Assembly: GCA_019637155.1 (NCBI GenBank)
Contig: JAHBWE010000014.1
Coordinates: 268,501 to 332,500, forward strand
DNA: 64,000 bases
Direction: 5' to 3'
DNA from: Labilithrix sp.
GTDB lineage: Bacteria > Myxococcota_A > Polyangia > Polyangiales > Polyangiaceae
The position numbers and the translations under genes were made by a program. The notes beneath the pieces were generated by a model. It was not told the origin of the DNA. It was given only the letters and a program-made list of their open reading frames with translations, and did no database searches. Positions 7,927 through 15,213 of the stretch are shown one piece after another. The first letter of the stretch is position 1. Every line of letters starts with the position of its first letter.

Positions 7927-9657
7927 ATGGAGCCCCGTCCGGTCTTTGCGGCGATCGGTCTGTTTTTCGGCGGTCTCATCGTCGGCTCGGCCGGCGGTGG
8001 GAGCCGGGAAGGCAGCGCGCACGCGGCGACGACGGGGCCGGACGGGAAGCCCGAGCTCACCGCGCGCGCCCAGGCGGCGCGCGGTCTGGTCTCGCCCGCG
8101 CTGCGACGGACCACGAGTCGGGGCGGCGATCTCGATCCGACTCCGGCCGCCGGCGGCGGGCGCTGCGCGATCCGCAGCTCCGCGCACCGGCCCGACGCGA
8201 TGACCCGGGCCGACGACGCGCTCCACGGGCTGAAGCTCCCCGCGCTGCCGATCGTGCACCCGACGCTCGTGATGCGGTACGTGCAGTACTTCACCGAGAG
8301 CTACGAAGGCCGGAAGAACTTCGCGGAGTCGGTGCGCCGGAGCGGGCGCTTCCAGGAGCTCATCGCGAAGACGCTCCGTGAGCGCGGGCTCCCCGCCGAT
8401 CTCGCCGCCGTCGTCCTCATCGAGAGCGGCTTCTCCACCGACGCCGTGTCGAGCGCGGGGGCGGCGGGCCTCTGGCAGTTCATGCCCTCGACCGCGCGCG
8501 CCTACGGGCTCGCGATCGAGTCGACGATCGACGAGCGCGCCTCGATCTGGCGCTCCACCGAGGCCGCGGCCCACCACCTCTCCGATCTCTACGAGCGCTT
8601 CCGCTCCTGGGACCTCGCCCTCGCGGCTTACAACATCGGGTACGAAGGCCTCGAGCGCCGGCTCGACGAGGCCGACACCGACGACTTCTGGACGCTCGCC
8701 GACACGCCCGACGTGCTCCCGAAAGAGACCGCGGACTACGTCCCGAAGGTGCTCGCCGCGGCGCTCATCCTGCAGAACCTCGAGGAGCTCGGCTTCGGCG
8801 ACATCGACCGGCTCGCGCCGATCGACGCCGGCGAGCTCGACGTCGCGGGCGGCACCGATCTCGCGACCGTCGCGCGCGCCGCGGGCACCAGCGTGCGCGT
8901 GCTGCGCGAGCTCAACCCCGAGCTCCTCTCGGACATCGTGCCCGATCGCGGCGAGCGCACGACGCTCCACGTCCCGCGCGCCGGCGTGTCCCGCGCGCGC
9001 GTGATGCTGCCGAAGCTCTCCGCCGATCCCGACGGCGCGCCGCGCGTCTCCGACGATTTCGATTGGGGTCGCGACGACGTGCGCTCGGGCCGCTCGCGCC
9101 TCGAGCGCACCTCCGCCATCACGCGCACGCGCACGAAGCGCCGCGTGAAGCGCCACTCCGTCGCGATCGAATCGGCGAGCACGGCGCGGGCGGAGCACAC
9201 CGCGAAATCGAAGCCGCGCGACCGTGCGGCGGACGCGCCGGCGGAGGAGCGCACCGACACCCGCGACGCTCGCGACGCTCGTGACACCCGCGATGCTCGC
9301 GACACCCGCGATGCTCGCGACGCGGAGCACGAGACCCGCTCCGAGGCGGCTTCGCGCGAAGCACGGCCGACCGACGAACCGTCCGCCGAGGCGCGCACGC
9401 TCGACGAGCCGAGCGACCGCGCCCCGACGCAGCCGGAGCCGCCTCCCGCCGCCGTCGTGACGACCGAGCGCGTGTTTTACCGCGTCGTCCCGGGCGACTC
9501 GGTCGCGCAGATCGCGGCGACGGTGGGCCTCACCGTCGATCAGCTCCTCGCCCAGGCCCATGTCTCGACCGCCGATCAAATCAAGGTCGGCGCCCTCCTC
9601 GACCTCCGCGTCCCGAAGGACGGCGTGAGCGAGTCCCGCCGCCCGCTCGCACGCTGA
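7927..9657 (+). CDS. MltD-like membrane-bound lytic murein transglycosylase with LysM
   Basis: The 576-residue protein begins with a hydrophobic export segment (about 6-23). The SLT domain spans roughly 115-280: catalytic Glu166 in LIESGFS, GLWQFMPSTAR (181-191), ALAAYNIGYEG (231-241) and YVPK near 271. A degenerate LysM-like stretch lies at about 310-350 and a good C-terminal LysM at 517-560 (FYRVVPGDSV...). The linker between them is basic and then Asp/Arg-rich, and includes a tandem 18-bp repeat. The enzyme would cleave peptidoglycan glycan strands to 1,6-anhydro products in the periplasm, with LysM providing wall binding. It is divergent from the HEAT gene. It could be a housekeeping enzyme or could open the wall for a secretion apparatus; the sequence does not decide. 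Confidence 0.87.
   Translation: MEPRPVFAAIGLFFGGLIVGSAGGGSREGSAHAATTGPDGKPELTARAQAARGLVSPALRRTTSRGGDLDPTPAAGGGRCAIRSSAHRPDAMTRADDALHGLKLPALPIVHPTLVMRYVQYFTESYEGRKNFAESVRRSGRFQELIAKTLRERGLPADLAAVVLIESGFSTDAVSSAGAAGLWQFMPSTARAYGLAIESTIDERASIWRSTEAAAHHLSDLYERFRSWDLALAAYNIGYEGLERRLDEADTDDFWTLADTPDVLPKETADYVPKVLAAALILQNLEELGFGDIDRLAPIDAGELDVAGGTDLATVARAAGTSVRVLRELNPELLSDIVPDRGERTTLHVPRAGVSRARVMLPKLSADPDGAPRVSDDFDWGRDDVRSGRSRLERTSAITRTRTKRRVKRHSVAIESASTARAEHTAKSKPRDRAADAPAEERTDTRDARDARDTRDARDTRDARDAEHETRSEAASREARPTDEPSAEARTLDEPSDRAPTQPEPPPAAVVTTERVFYRVVPGDSVAQIAATVGLTVDQLLAQAHVSTADQIKVGALLDLRVPKDGVSESRRPLAR
9256..9318 (+). repeat. 18-bp tandem repeat inside the transglycosylase linker
   Basis: Units of GACACCCGCGATGCTCGC occur at 9256-9273 (one mismatch), 9283-9300 and 9301-9318, with a half unit at 9274-9282. 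They stay in frame and encode DTRDAR repeats, a charged flexible linker that could change length by slippage. Confidence 0.85.
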
Positions 9658-9659
9658 CG

Positions 9660-9800
9660 CTACGCGCGAAGCGTGATCCGAAGCGGCGCCGCCTTCGCTC
9701 GTAGGCGCGGCGGCTCGATGAACACGCAGACTCCGTCGTGTACCTCGTAGCGCTGCATGACCGTGAACGGGGCGCGCGCGCCGTCGAGGAAGCCTTCCAT
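9660..9800 (-). CDS. Small hypothetical protein or gene remnant (46 aa)
   Basis: An ATG at 9800 opens a 46-codon frame beginning MEGFLDGARAPFTVMQRYEV, with an ordinary mix of hydrophobic and charged residues. It lies 16 bp downstream of the Uma2-like gene on the same strand and ends 2 bp from the convergent transglycosylase stop. Composition looks protein-like rather than like a shadow frame, but no ribosome site is strong and I do not recognise it. It may be the tail of a lost gene. Confidence 0.35.
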   Translation of the reverse strand: MEGFLDGARAPFTVMQRYEVHDGVCVFIEPPRLRAKAAPLRITLRA

Positions 9801-9816
9801 GATGACGGCGTCCGGG

Positions 9817-10677
9817 TTACGTGGGCCACGCGCGCGTTCGCGCGATCGCCCCGATGAGCGCGCGGAGGGCGTGCTCGTCCATTCCGGTGAGGCTGGCCTC
9901 GCGTTCGGGACTGAGCTCGATCCCGAGCTCCTGACACTGTACGCGCACGCTCTCGCGGATGCCTTCTTCGATGCCCTTGCGCGTGCCCTCTTCGATGCCC
10001 TTGCGCGTGCCCTCTTCGATGCCCTTGCGCTTGCCTTCTTGCCGTCCTTGGCGGATTCCATCGCGATGGCCGGCGCGGCGCTCGCTCGCGAGGCGCTGCA
10101 TGAGGATCGGGTTCTCCTTCGTCAGCAAGGCGCGCGCGACCTCGTTGTCGCGCTCGATCGCGTCGAGGAGGGCAGCGATGGCGAGCGGGCGCACGAGGCA
10201 CTCGTCCTCGATCGCGCCGTCGAGGCTGAGCAGGCGCCAGCCGTTCGACTCTCGCGACCATTCGAGGACCTCGAATTCGTTCACGTCGATGCAGAAGACG
10301 CGTGGCACGCCGCGCGCTGCCAGCTTCGCCGCCTTCGCCGTGATTCGGGCGCGCGATTGCGTATCGCAGATCTCGAACGCGAGGCGTTCGAGGAGCCGGC
10401 CGCCTGTCACCGGATCCCGCTCCGCGGGGAAGACGCTGGCGTCGGGCGCGAAGTCGTTCTTCTTGTCCGTCCGCGTGAGGAGGTCGACCGCGGCGCGGTA
10501 GCTCGCCGTCGCGTGCGCAGCGAGCAGCATCGCGAGGTCGCCGTTCGTGACGGCATGCGGATCGTCCGCCGGCTCGGTGAGGACGATCTGCCCGTCGATC
10601 ATCTCTTCGCGCGTCTCCGGCTGGACGGCGCGCTCGTCGACCGGAGGAAGCGGATCGTCCTTCCCCGGTGCATACAT
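9817..10677 (-). CDS. Uma2-like (DUF820) putative PD-(D/E)XK endonuclease-fold protein
   Basis: The protein has 286 residues. Residues 20-190 follow the Uma2/DUF820 pattern: EMIDGQIVLTEP at the start, FAPDASVFP (the PD position), RLAFEICDTQSR (the E position) and KAAKLAARGVPRVFCIDV. The usual E-x-K is replaced by EICD, so nuclease activity is uncertain. The C-terminal third is a Lys/Glu/Arg/Gly helix with three KGIEEGTR repeats. This fold is widespread and multicopy in cyanobacteria, myxobacteria and similar genomes, with unknown function. It stands alone between the transglycosylase and the spike-accessory genes, and I see no link to type VI function. Confidence 0.7.
   Translation of the reverse strand: MYAPGKDDPLPPVDERAVQPETREEMIDGQIVLTEPADDPHAVTNGDLAMLLAAHATASYRAAVDLLTRTDKKNDFAPDASVFPAERDPVTGGRLLERLAFEICDTQSRARITAKAAKLAARGVPRVFCIDVNEFEVLEWSRESNGWRLLSLDGAIEDECLVRPLAIAALLDAIERDNEVARALLTKENPILMQRLASERRAGHRDGIRQGRQEGKRKGIEEGTRKGIEEGTRKGIEEGIRESVRVQCQELGIELSPEREASLTGMDEHALRALIGAIARTRAWPT
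9967..10038 (-). repeat. 24-bp tandem repeat in the Uma2-like gene
   Basis: Three 24-bp units begin at 9967, 9991 and 10015 (the last with two changes). They encode GIEEGTRK repeats in the C-terminal helix. The unit length preserves the frame, so copy number can vary without breaking the protein. Confidence 0.85.
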
Positions 10678-10722
10678 GCCGTGAGCGTAGCAGAACGCCT
10701 GCGCCGTTCCGGTCGCGCCGAG

Positions 10723-11535
10723 CTAAGGCATCGAGATCGCGACCTCGGCGATGCGCGCGACGGTCGTATGGAAGCGCGTGAGCGCGTTGACGAGCGCGGC
10801 CTGCGCCGGACCGCGCGCGTGATCGAAGAGCCCCAGCTTCGCGTGGAGCGACGTGCGCGTGCGCGCGAACGAGGCGTGCGGCTCGCTCGCCCCGCGGCCC
10901 TGCCGCTTCGCGTTCGGGTAGCCCAAGAGGGCGGTCTGCCACGTCGAGATCGTCTCCTCGAGCTCCGTCGCGAACGGCGCGAGCTCGCCCTTCTCGAGCG
11001 AGACCTCGATCGTCGCGCCGCGCGGGATCGACCTCGTCTCGACGCGGAAGCCCGGCTCGGGCCACGCGCGCGGGTACGCGCTCGGCTCCGTGAGCCAGCC
11101 CTCGAGCTCGCGATCGCGGACCGAGAGGCGCGTGCCGTCCGGCGGGAGCGAGCCGACGATCGAGATCGTCTTCAGCTCGCTCGGATGGGCGCATCCCGCG
11201 AGGTGCTCGACGAAGACGCGGAGGAACACCGGCGCGACGCCCGCGACGAGGAGGCGGAACGCGTAGCGCGGGCCGAGCTCGTCCGGCGCGGGATCGCCCT
11301 CGCCGGTCGGGCCCGCCTCGAGCGCGGCGCGACCCATGGAAGGCGCGAAATCCGATGAACCCGCGAGCCCGCGGTTCACGCACGCGACGAAGCCGCCGAC
11401 CGCCCACGGCGCGAGCGGCAACTCGGCGGGGCCGGTGAGCTCGAGGACGACGTCGAGCGTCTGCGGCTCGGTGCTCCCGCGGTAGGCGACATCGAAGCCG
11501 ACGCCGGCGAGGCGCGGATGGACCGCGATCGCCAT
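10723..11535 (-). CDS. Hypothetical protein of the VgrG-associated block (270 aa)
   Basis: The ATG at 11535 shares its A with the upstream stop (TGATG), so translation is coupled. The protein is soluble, with hydrophobic and aromatic segments such as PWAVGGFVACVNRGL and RYAFRLLVAGVAPVFLRVF, and a C-terminal helix TRFHTTVARIAEVAIS. There is no signal peptide. I do not recognise a family. Last of a four-gene minus-strand group with a PAAR-like gene, it is likely a chaperone, adaptor or immunity protein for that spike, but this is inference from position. Confidence 0.6.
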   Translation of the reverse strand: MAIAVHPRLAGVGFDVAYRGSTEPQTLDVVLELTGPAELPLAPWAVGGFVACVNRGLAGSSDFAPSMGRAALEAGPTGEGDPAPDELGPRYAFRLLVAGVAPVFLRVFVEHLAGCAHPSELKTISIVGSLPPDGTRLSVRDRELEGWLTEPSAYPRAWPEPGFRVETRSIPRGATIEVSLEKGELAPFATELEETISTWQTALLGYPNAKRQGRGASEPHASFARTRTSLHAKLGLFDHARGPAQAALVNALTRFHTTVARIAEVAISMP

Positions 11536-12107
11536 CAGCACGCCTCGCCGCAGGACTCGCAGCCGACCTCGATCACCTTCGTGTCGCGGCTGATGTGCTG
11601 GAACTCCTCGAGCTTGCCGGGCTCGTACGTGTCCGTCGGGGCCTTGACCTCGATGGGCTTGTTGTCGAGCGTGCCGGCGGGAAATACCGGCTTCGCGTTC
11701 GGCGGCTCGGCCTTGAGCCATGCGGCGCCGAGCTTTGCCCAGGCGGTGAGGCTCGGGCTCTTGGGCGCGCCGCTGCTCGCGGCGTTCGTTGCACAGACGC
11801 GGCGCGCCGCTTGCGCGTTCTTGCCGGTGCCGCGCGCGACGACGGCGGCGATGGACTCGCTCGCCTTCGGCGCCGTGTACGTGTCGTCGCCCTTGATCGT
11901 CTCCGCGAGCGCGGTGCCGACCGGCTTCGTCTTCTCGAGCGCCTCGAAGAAGAAGTCGTTGAACGTGCCGTTCCGGTCCTCGGGCTTCGTGCCTTGATAC
12001 GCCTCGACCGAGGCCTTGAACGCCTTGCACGCGGCGTCCTGCGCCGAGAGGCCCATCGCGGGCGCGCCGGCGGAGATGATGGTGCCGATGCCCTTGTTGC
12101 CCGGCAT
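11535..12107 (-). CDS. Hypothetical protein, possible spike-associated effector (190 aa)
   Basis: The gene starts 4 bp after the PAAR-like gene. The N-terminus MPGNKGIGTIISAGAPAMG is Gly/Ala-rich. The middle is soluble (TFNDFFFEALEKTKP, TAWAKLGAAWLKAEPP), and the extreme C-terminus carries three clustered Cys (GCESCGEAC), with two more Cys upstream. There is no export signal, as expected for cargo of an injection system. I do not recognise a catalytic motif. Its place directly behind a PAAR-like tip makes it a candidate cargo protein; the alternative is a structural co-factor of the tip. Confidence 0.55.
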   Translation of the reverse strand: MPGNKGIGTIISAGAPAMGLSAQDAACKAFKASVEAYQGTKPEDRNGTFNDFFFEALEKTKPVGTALAETIKGDDTYTAPKASESIAAVVARGTGKNAQAARRVCATNAASSGAPKSPSLTAWAKLGAAWLKAEPPNAKPVFPAGTLDNKPIEVKAPTDTYEPGKLEEFQHISRDTKVIEVGCESCGEAC

Positions 12108-12111
12108 CGCT

Positions 12112-12477
12112 TCAGCCGTTCCCGTCGCTCATGTCGAGCGTGCGCACGACGCCGCCGCCTTCGGCCGTGACGTCGGGGCTCGCCATGACGATCTCGCACA
12201 TGCCCATGAACTTGCTGCTCATGATCCCGCCCGCGACGCCGGGGTTGTCGCCGTTGGAGAGGGCGCTCTTGCCCTTCTTCGTCCAGATCGGCGTCCCCAT
12301 CGCGAACGTCTTCGTCGCGTAACCCGGGCCCATCGTCGAAGACAGCGCGATGTTCGGGTACGGGATCGGGATCGGCGGCGCCGGCGGCGCGGGCGTCTTG
12401 CACACGTCGACCGGCGCCATCGCGGTGTGCACGGAGGCGACGCTCGCGACCAGCTTCATTTGGCTTACGACCGGCAT
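12112..12477 (-). CDS. DUF4150 PAAR-like spike-tip protein
   Basis: The protein has 121 residues. The PIPIPYPNIALSS start, GTPIWTKKGKSALSNGDNPG centre and GGIMSSKFMG...SPDVTAEGGGVVR end match the DUF4150 PAAR-like pattern. PAAR-like proteins cap the VgrG trimer and bind effectors in type VI spikes. The three vgrG genes start just 530 bp away on the other strand, which supports this. It is followed at 4 bp by the 190-residue candidate cargo gene and preceded at 17 bp by the DUF3540-like gene. Confidence 0.8.
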   Translation of the reverse strand: MPVVSQMKLVASVASVHTAMAPVDVCKTPAPPAPPIPIPYPNIALSSTMGPGYATKTFAMGTPIWTKKGKSALSNGDNPGVAGGIMSSKFMGMCEIVMASPDVTAEGGGVVRTLDMSDGNG

Positions 12478-12494
12478 CGTTCGTCTCCCTCAGT

Positions 12495-12938
12495 TCAGTT
12501 CAGGTGGAGCATGCGGCCGACGATCTTGTGCACCGCGGAGGCGCGCGACGTGATCTGCTCCGCGAACGACTCGATCGTGCCGTACGCGCGCACCGCGAAC
12601 GCGGCCGCGCCGCTCGCGACCGTGAACTCGTCCTTCGCGCGGATCTTCACCCGCGCCGCGCGGATGACGTACTCGTCCGCCTCCTCGATCCCGGGCGTCG
12701 GGCTCGTGCGCAGCGCGCCGAGGATCGTCCATGCGCCGTCCGCGCGCTCGACCACGAGCCGCTCTGCGCGCGCGATGGCCGTCGCGACGACCGACGGATG
12801 GACGGAAGGATCGAGCGACGCGACGTGCTCGGCCCGGCCGACGCGGATGCGCGCGCGATCACCTTCGAGGAGCAGCGCGATCGCCGTCGTGACGGTGGGG
12901 ACGGCCTCTTCCGGTTCTTCCATCCGCGCGTGCTGCAT
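12495..12938 (-). CDS. DUF3540-like protein (type VI accessory)
   Basis: I chose the ATG at 12938 because GGAG lies 6 bases upstream; a GTG at 12974 would add 12 residues. The 147-residue protein has a beta-rich N-terminal half (TTAIALLLEGDRARIRVG) and ends with an acidic/basic helix, RAYGTIESFAEQITSRASAVHKIV, typical of DUF3540 tails. DUF3540 genes accompany DUF2169 and PAAR-like genes in type VI clusters; their function is unknown. First gene of the four-gene minus-strand group, divergent from vgrG with about 70 bp between starts, so both promoters lie there. Confidence 0.55.
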   Translation of the reverse strand: MQHARMEEPEEAVPTVTTAIALLLEGDRARIRVGRAEHVASLDPSVHPSVVATAIARAERLVVERADGAWTILGALRTSPTPGIEEADEYVIRAARVKIRAKDEFTVASGAAAFAVRAYGTIESFAEQITSRASAVHKIVGRMLHLN

Positions 12939-13007
12939 GCCGGCTCCTTGTCGTCCGAGTGAAGACATGTTCACCGTACCACGGAGGCGCTAGCCTCGAG
13001 AGGACCG

Positions 13008-15212
13008 ATGGCTGTCATGGCGACGCTCTCTTGTCCCGACCTCGCGGGGGGCGTGCTCCGGGTCGAATCTGCGACTCTCATCGAAGAGATCAGTACGCCG
13101 ACGAGGGCGGTCGTGGTCGTCGCCCCGACGGACGACAGCACGCTCGACCCCGCCGATCCGGAGGCGCTGATCGGCTCCGCGGCGACGCTGTCGATCGTGA
13201 TCGACCAGAGCACGAGCCGCAGCTTCCCGCTCGTCGTCACCGCCGTGGACTATCTCGGTCTCGACCACTCGACGCACGATCTCGTCTCGCTCCAGCTGGA
13301 GCATCCGCTCGCCCTCCTGCGCCTCCAGCGAGATCGGCGCCCGTTCCTCGAGAAATCCGTCGAAGACATCGCGAAGGTCGTCACCCAAACGGTGGACGTC
13401 ACGGCCGACTGGAAGGCGACGCGCGGCAAGACCCCTCGCATCGCGACCGTCCAGTACGACGAGACCGACTACGACTTCTTCTCGCGGCTCCTCGAGGAGG
13501 AGGGCATCTTCTGGTTTTCGCCCGACGACACGTCGGCGCCGAAGCTGGTCGTCGCCGACGCGGCGGACGCCTTCTCCCCGGTCGCGGGGGAGACGGTTCC
13601 CTTCGCGGACGAGGACGTCGGCCGCGGCATCGACGAGCTCCTCGTGGAGCACCACGTCACGAGCGGCGCGGTGGCGCTCCGCGACTACGACTTCGAGAAG
13701 CCCGGGGTCGATCTCCTCTCCCGCACCCGCGTGGACGAGGACGCGGCGGGCGAGCTCTTCGAGTATCCCGGCCGCTTCACGACGCAGAGCGAGGGCGGCG
13801 CGATCGCGAAGATCCGCGCGGAGGAAGTCGCGAGCTCGAAGATGATCCTGCGCGGGTCGTCCGACCGGCCGCATCTCCGCGCCGCGGCGTGGTTCACGCT
13901 CACCACCGCCCGCGACCGCTCGCTCCCGACCGAGAGCGGGAAGTACCTCCTCCGCCGGGTCGAGCACACGTACGACAAGGGCCATTACCGGAACGCGTTC
14001 GTCGCGTCACCGTTCGAGCTGCCCTTTCGACCCGCGCGCACGGCGCCGCGCCCCGTCGCCGCCGGCACGTCCTCCGCGGTCGCGACGGGTCCGAGCGGAC
14101 AGGAGATCCACACCGACAAGCTCGGACGGACGAAGCTGAAGTACGGCTTCGACCGCCTCGGGCCCGACGACGACGCGTCGTCCCAGTGGGTCCGCGTGCT
14201 CCAGCCCGCGCTCGCCGGATCGATGATGCTCGCCCGCGTCGGCTGGGAGCTGGCCGTGCGCCATCTGGACGGCGACCCCGATCGCCCCGTCGTCGTCGCG
14301 CGCATGTACGACGGCCAGCATCTCGCGCCGGAGAAGCTGCCGGACCTCCAGACGAAGACGTCGTTCGACACGTTCACGAGCCCTCGCGCCGAGAAGATCA
14401 ACGCCATCACGATCGACGACAAGGGCGGCGCGATGAAGATGGAGGTCATCGCGGCGAAGGACCTCGACGCGACGATCCTCCACGACGAGAGCGAGACGAT
14501 CGGAGCGAACGACACCGTGACGATCGGCAAGGACTCCACGACCCTCATCGGTGGAAACCAGACCTCCACCGTCGAGAAGGACGACACCGCGAAAGCCTTG
14601 AAGGACGCGGGCGTCGCCGTCGCGGGCAACCGGAAGAAGACGGTCACGAAGGACGAGACGACGACGATCGAGGGCGGGGTCTCCGCGCGCATCGACGGCA
14701 ACGACGAGGAGAGCGTCGGGCAGGACCTCACCGTCGCCGCCGATGCGGAGCTCCTCGAGACCGCGAAGGGCAAATACGATCTGACCGTGCTCGCGTCGGT
14801 GACGGCGTCGGCGAAGAAGGACTACACGATCTACGTCGCGGGCAAGTCGAGCGAGACGGTCGGCGCCGCGAAGACCGTCGCGTCGTCCGACGGGCCGCTG
14901 AGCGAAGCGATCGGCGGTGACGCCACCTTCACCGTCGGCGGCGCCTGGGTGGAGACGGTGGACGGTAACCGCGTCTCGAGCGCCAAGGGGGAGATGGCGC
15001 GCACCGTCGGCGCCGCCGCCACGCTCACCGCGGCGGGCAAGCTGCAGCTCGCCGGAAAAACGGTGAAGGTCACGGTGGCGGGGGCGGGCACGTTCATCGG
15101 CGCCGGCGGCATCGTCAGCCTCACGGCGGCCTCCGTCGGGCTCGTCGGGGTCATCACCTTGAAGGGCTCGGGCGGCGTCGAAATCGTCGGCAACCCGCAG
15201 ATCGCGATGTGA
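13008..15212 (+). CDS. vgrG: VgrG spike protein 1
   Basis: The ATG at 13008 follows GAGAGGA. The 734-residue protein has the gp27-like half with YDETDYDFFSRLLEEEGIFW (about 149-168), then the gp5-like OB fold with TGPSGQEIHTDKLGRTKLKY (about 365-384) and QPALAGSMMLARVGWE. From about 455 to the end there is a beta-helix of short repeats rich in T, V, I and K (ETIGANDTVTIGKDST and similar). VgrG trimers form the puncturing tip of type VI secretion. The C-terminus ends in ordinary helix repeats, so there is no fused effector domain. First of three tandem vgrG genes, 1 bp before the next. Confidence 0.92.
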   Translation: MAVMATLSCPDLAGGVLRVESATLIEEISTPTRAVVVVAPTDDSTLDPADPEALIGSAATLSIVIDQSTSRSFPLVVTAVDYLGLDHSTHDLVSLQLEHPLALLRLQRDRRPFLEKSVEDIAKVVTQTVDVTADWKATRGKTPRIATVQYDETDYDFFSRLLEEEGIFWFSPDDTSAPKLVVADAADAFSPVAGETVPFADEDVGRGIDELLVEHHVTSGAVALRDYDFEKPGVDLLSRTRVDEDAAGELFEYPGRFTTQSEGGAIAKIRAEEVASSKMILRGSSDRPHLRAAAWFTLTTARDRSLPTESGKYLLRRVEHTYDKGHYRNAFVASPFELPFRPARTAPRPVAAGTSSAVATGPSGQEIHTDKLGRTKLKYGFDRLGPDDDASSQWVRVLQPALAGSMMLARVGWELAVRHLDGDPDRPVVVARMYDGQHLAPEKLPDLQTKTSFDTFTSPRAEKINAITIDDKGGAMKMEVIAAKDLDATILHDESETIGANDTVTIGKDSTTLIGGNQTSTVEKDDTAKALKDAGVAVAGNRKKTVTKDETTTIEGGVSARIDGNDEESVGQDLTVAADAELLETAKGKYDLTVLASVTASAKKDYTIYVAGKSSETVGAAKTVASSDGPLSEAIGGDATFTVGGAWVETVDGNRVSSAKGEMARTVGAAATLTAAGKLQLAGKTVKVTVAGAGTFIGAGGIVSLTAASVGLVGVITLKGSGGVEIVGNPQIAM

Positions 15213-15213
15213 C

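Noticed and set aside
3968..8203. Very long plus-strand open frame opposite the HEAT-repeat gene
   Set aside because: It is Arg-, Glu- and Gly-rich with no domains, as expected for an antisense frame in GC-rich DNA. The minus strand reads clear HEAT helices.
9256..10038. CRISPR array
   Set aside because: The repeats are 18 and 24 bp, contiguous, without spacers and in frame within genes.
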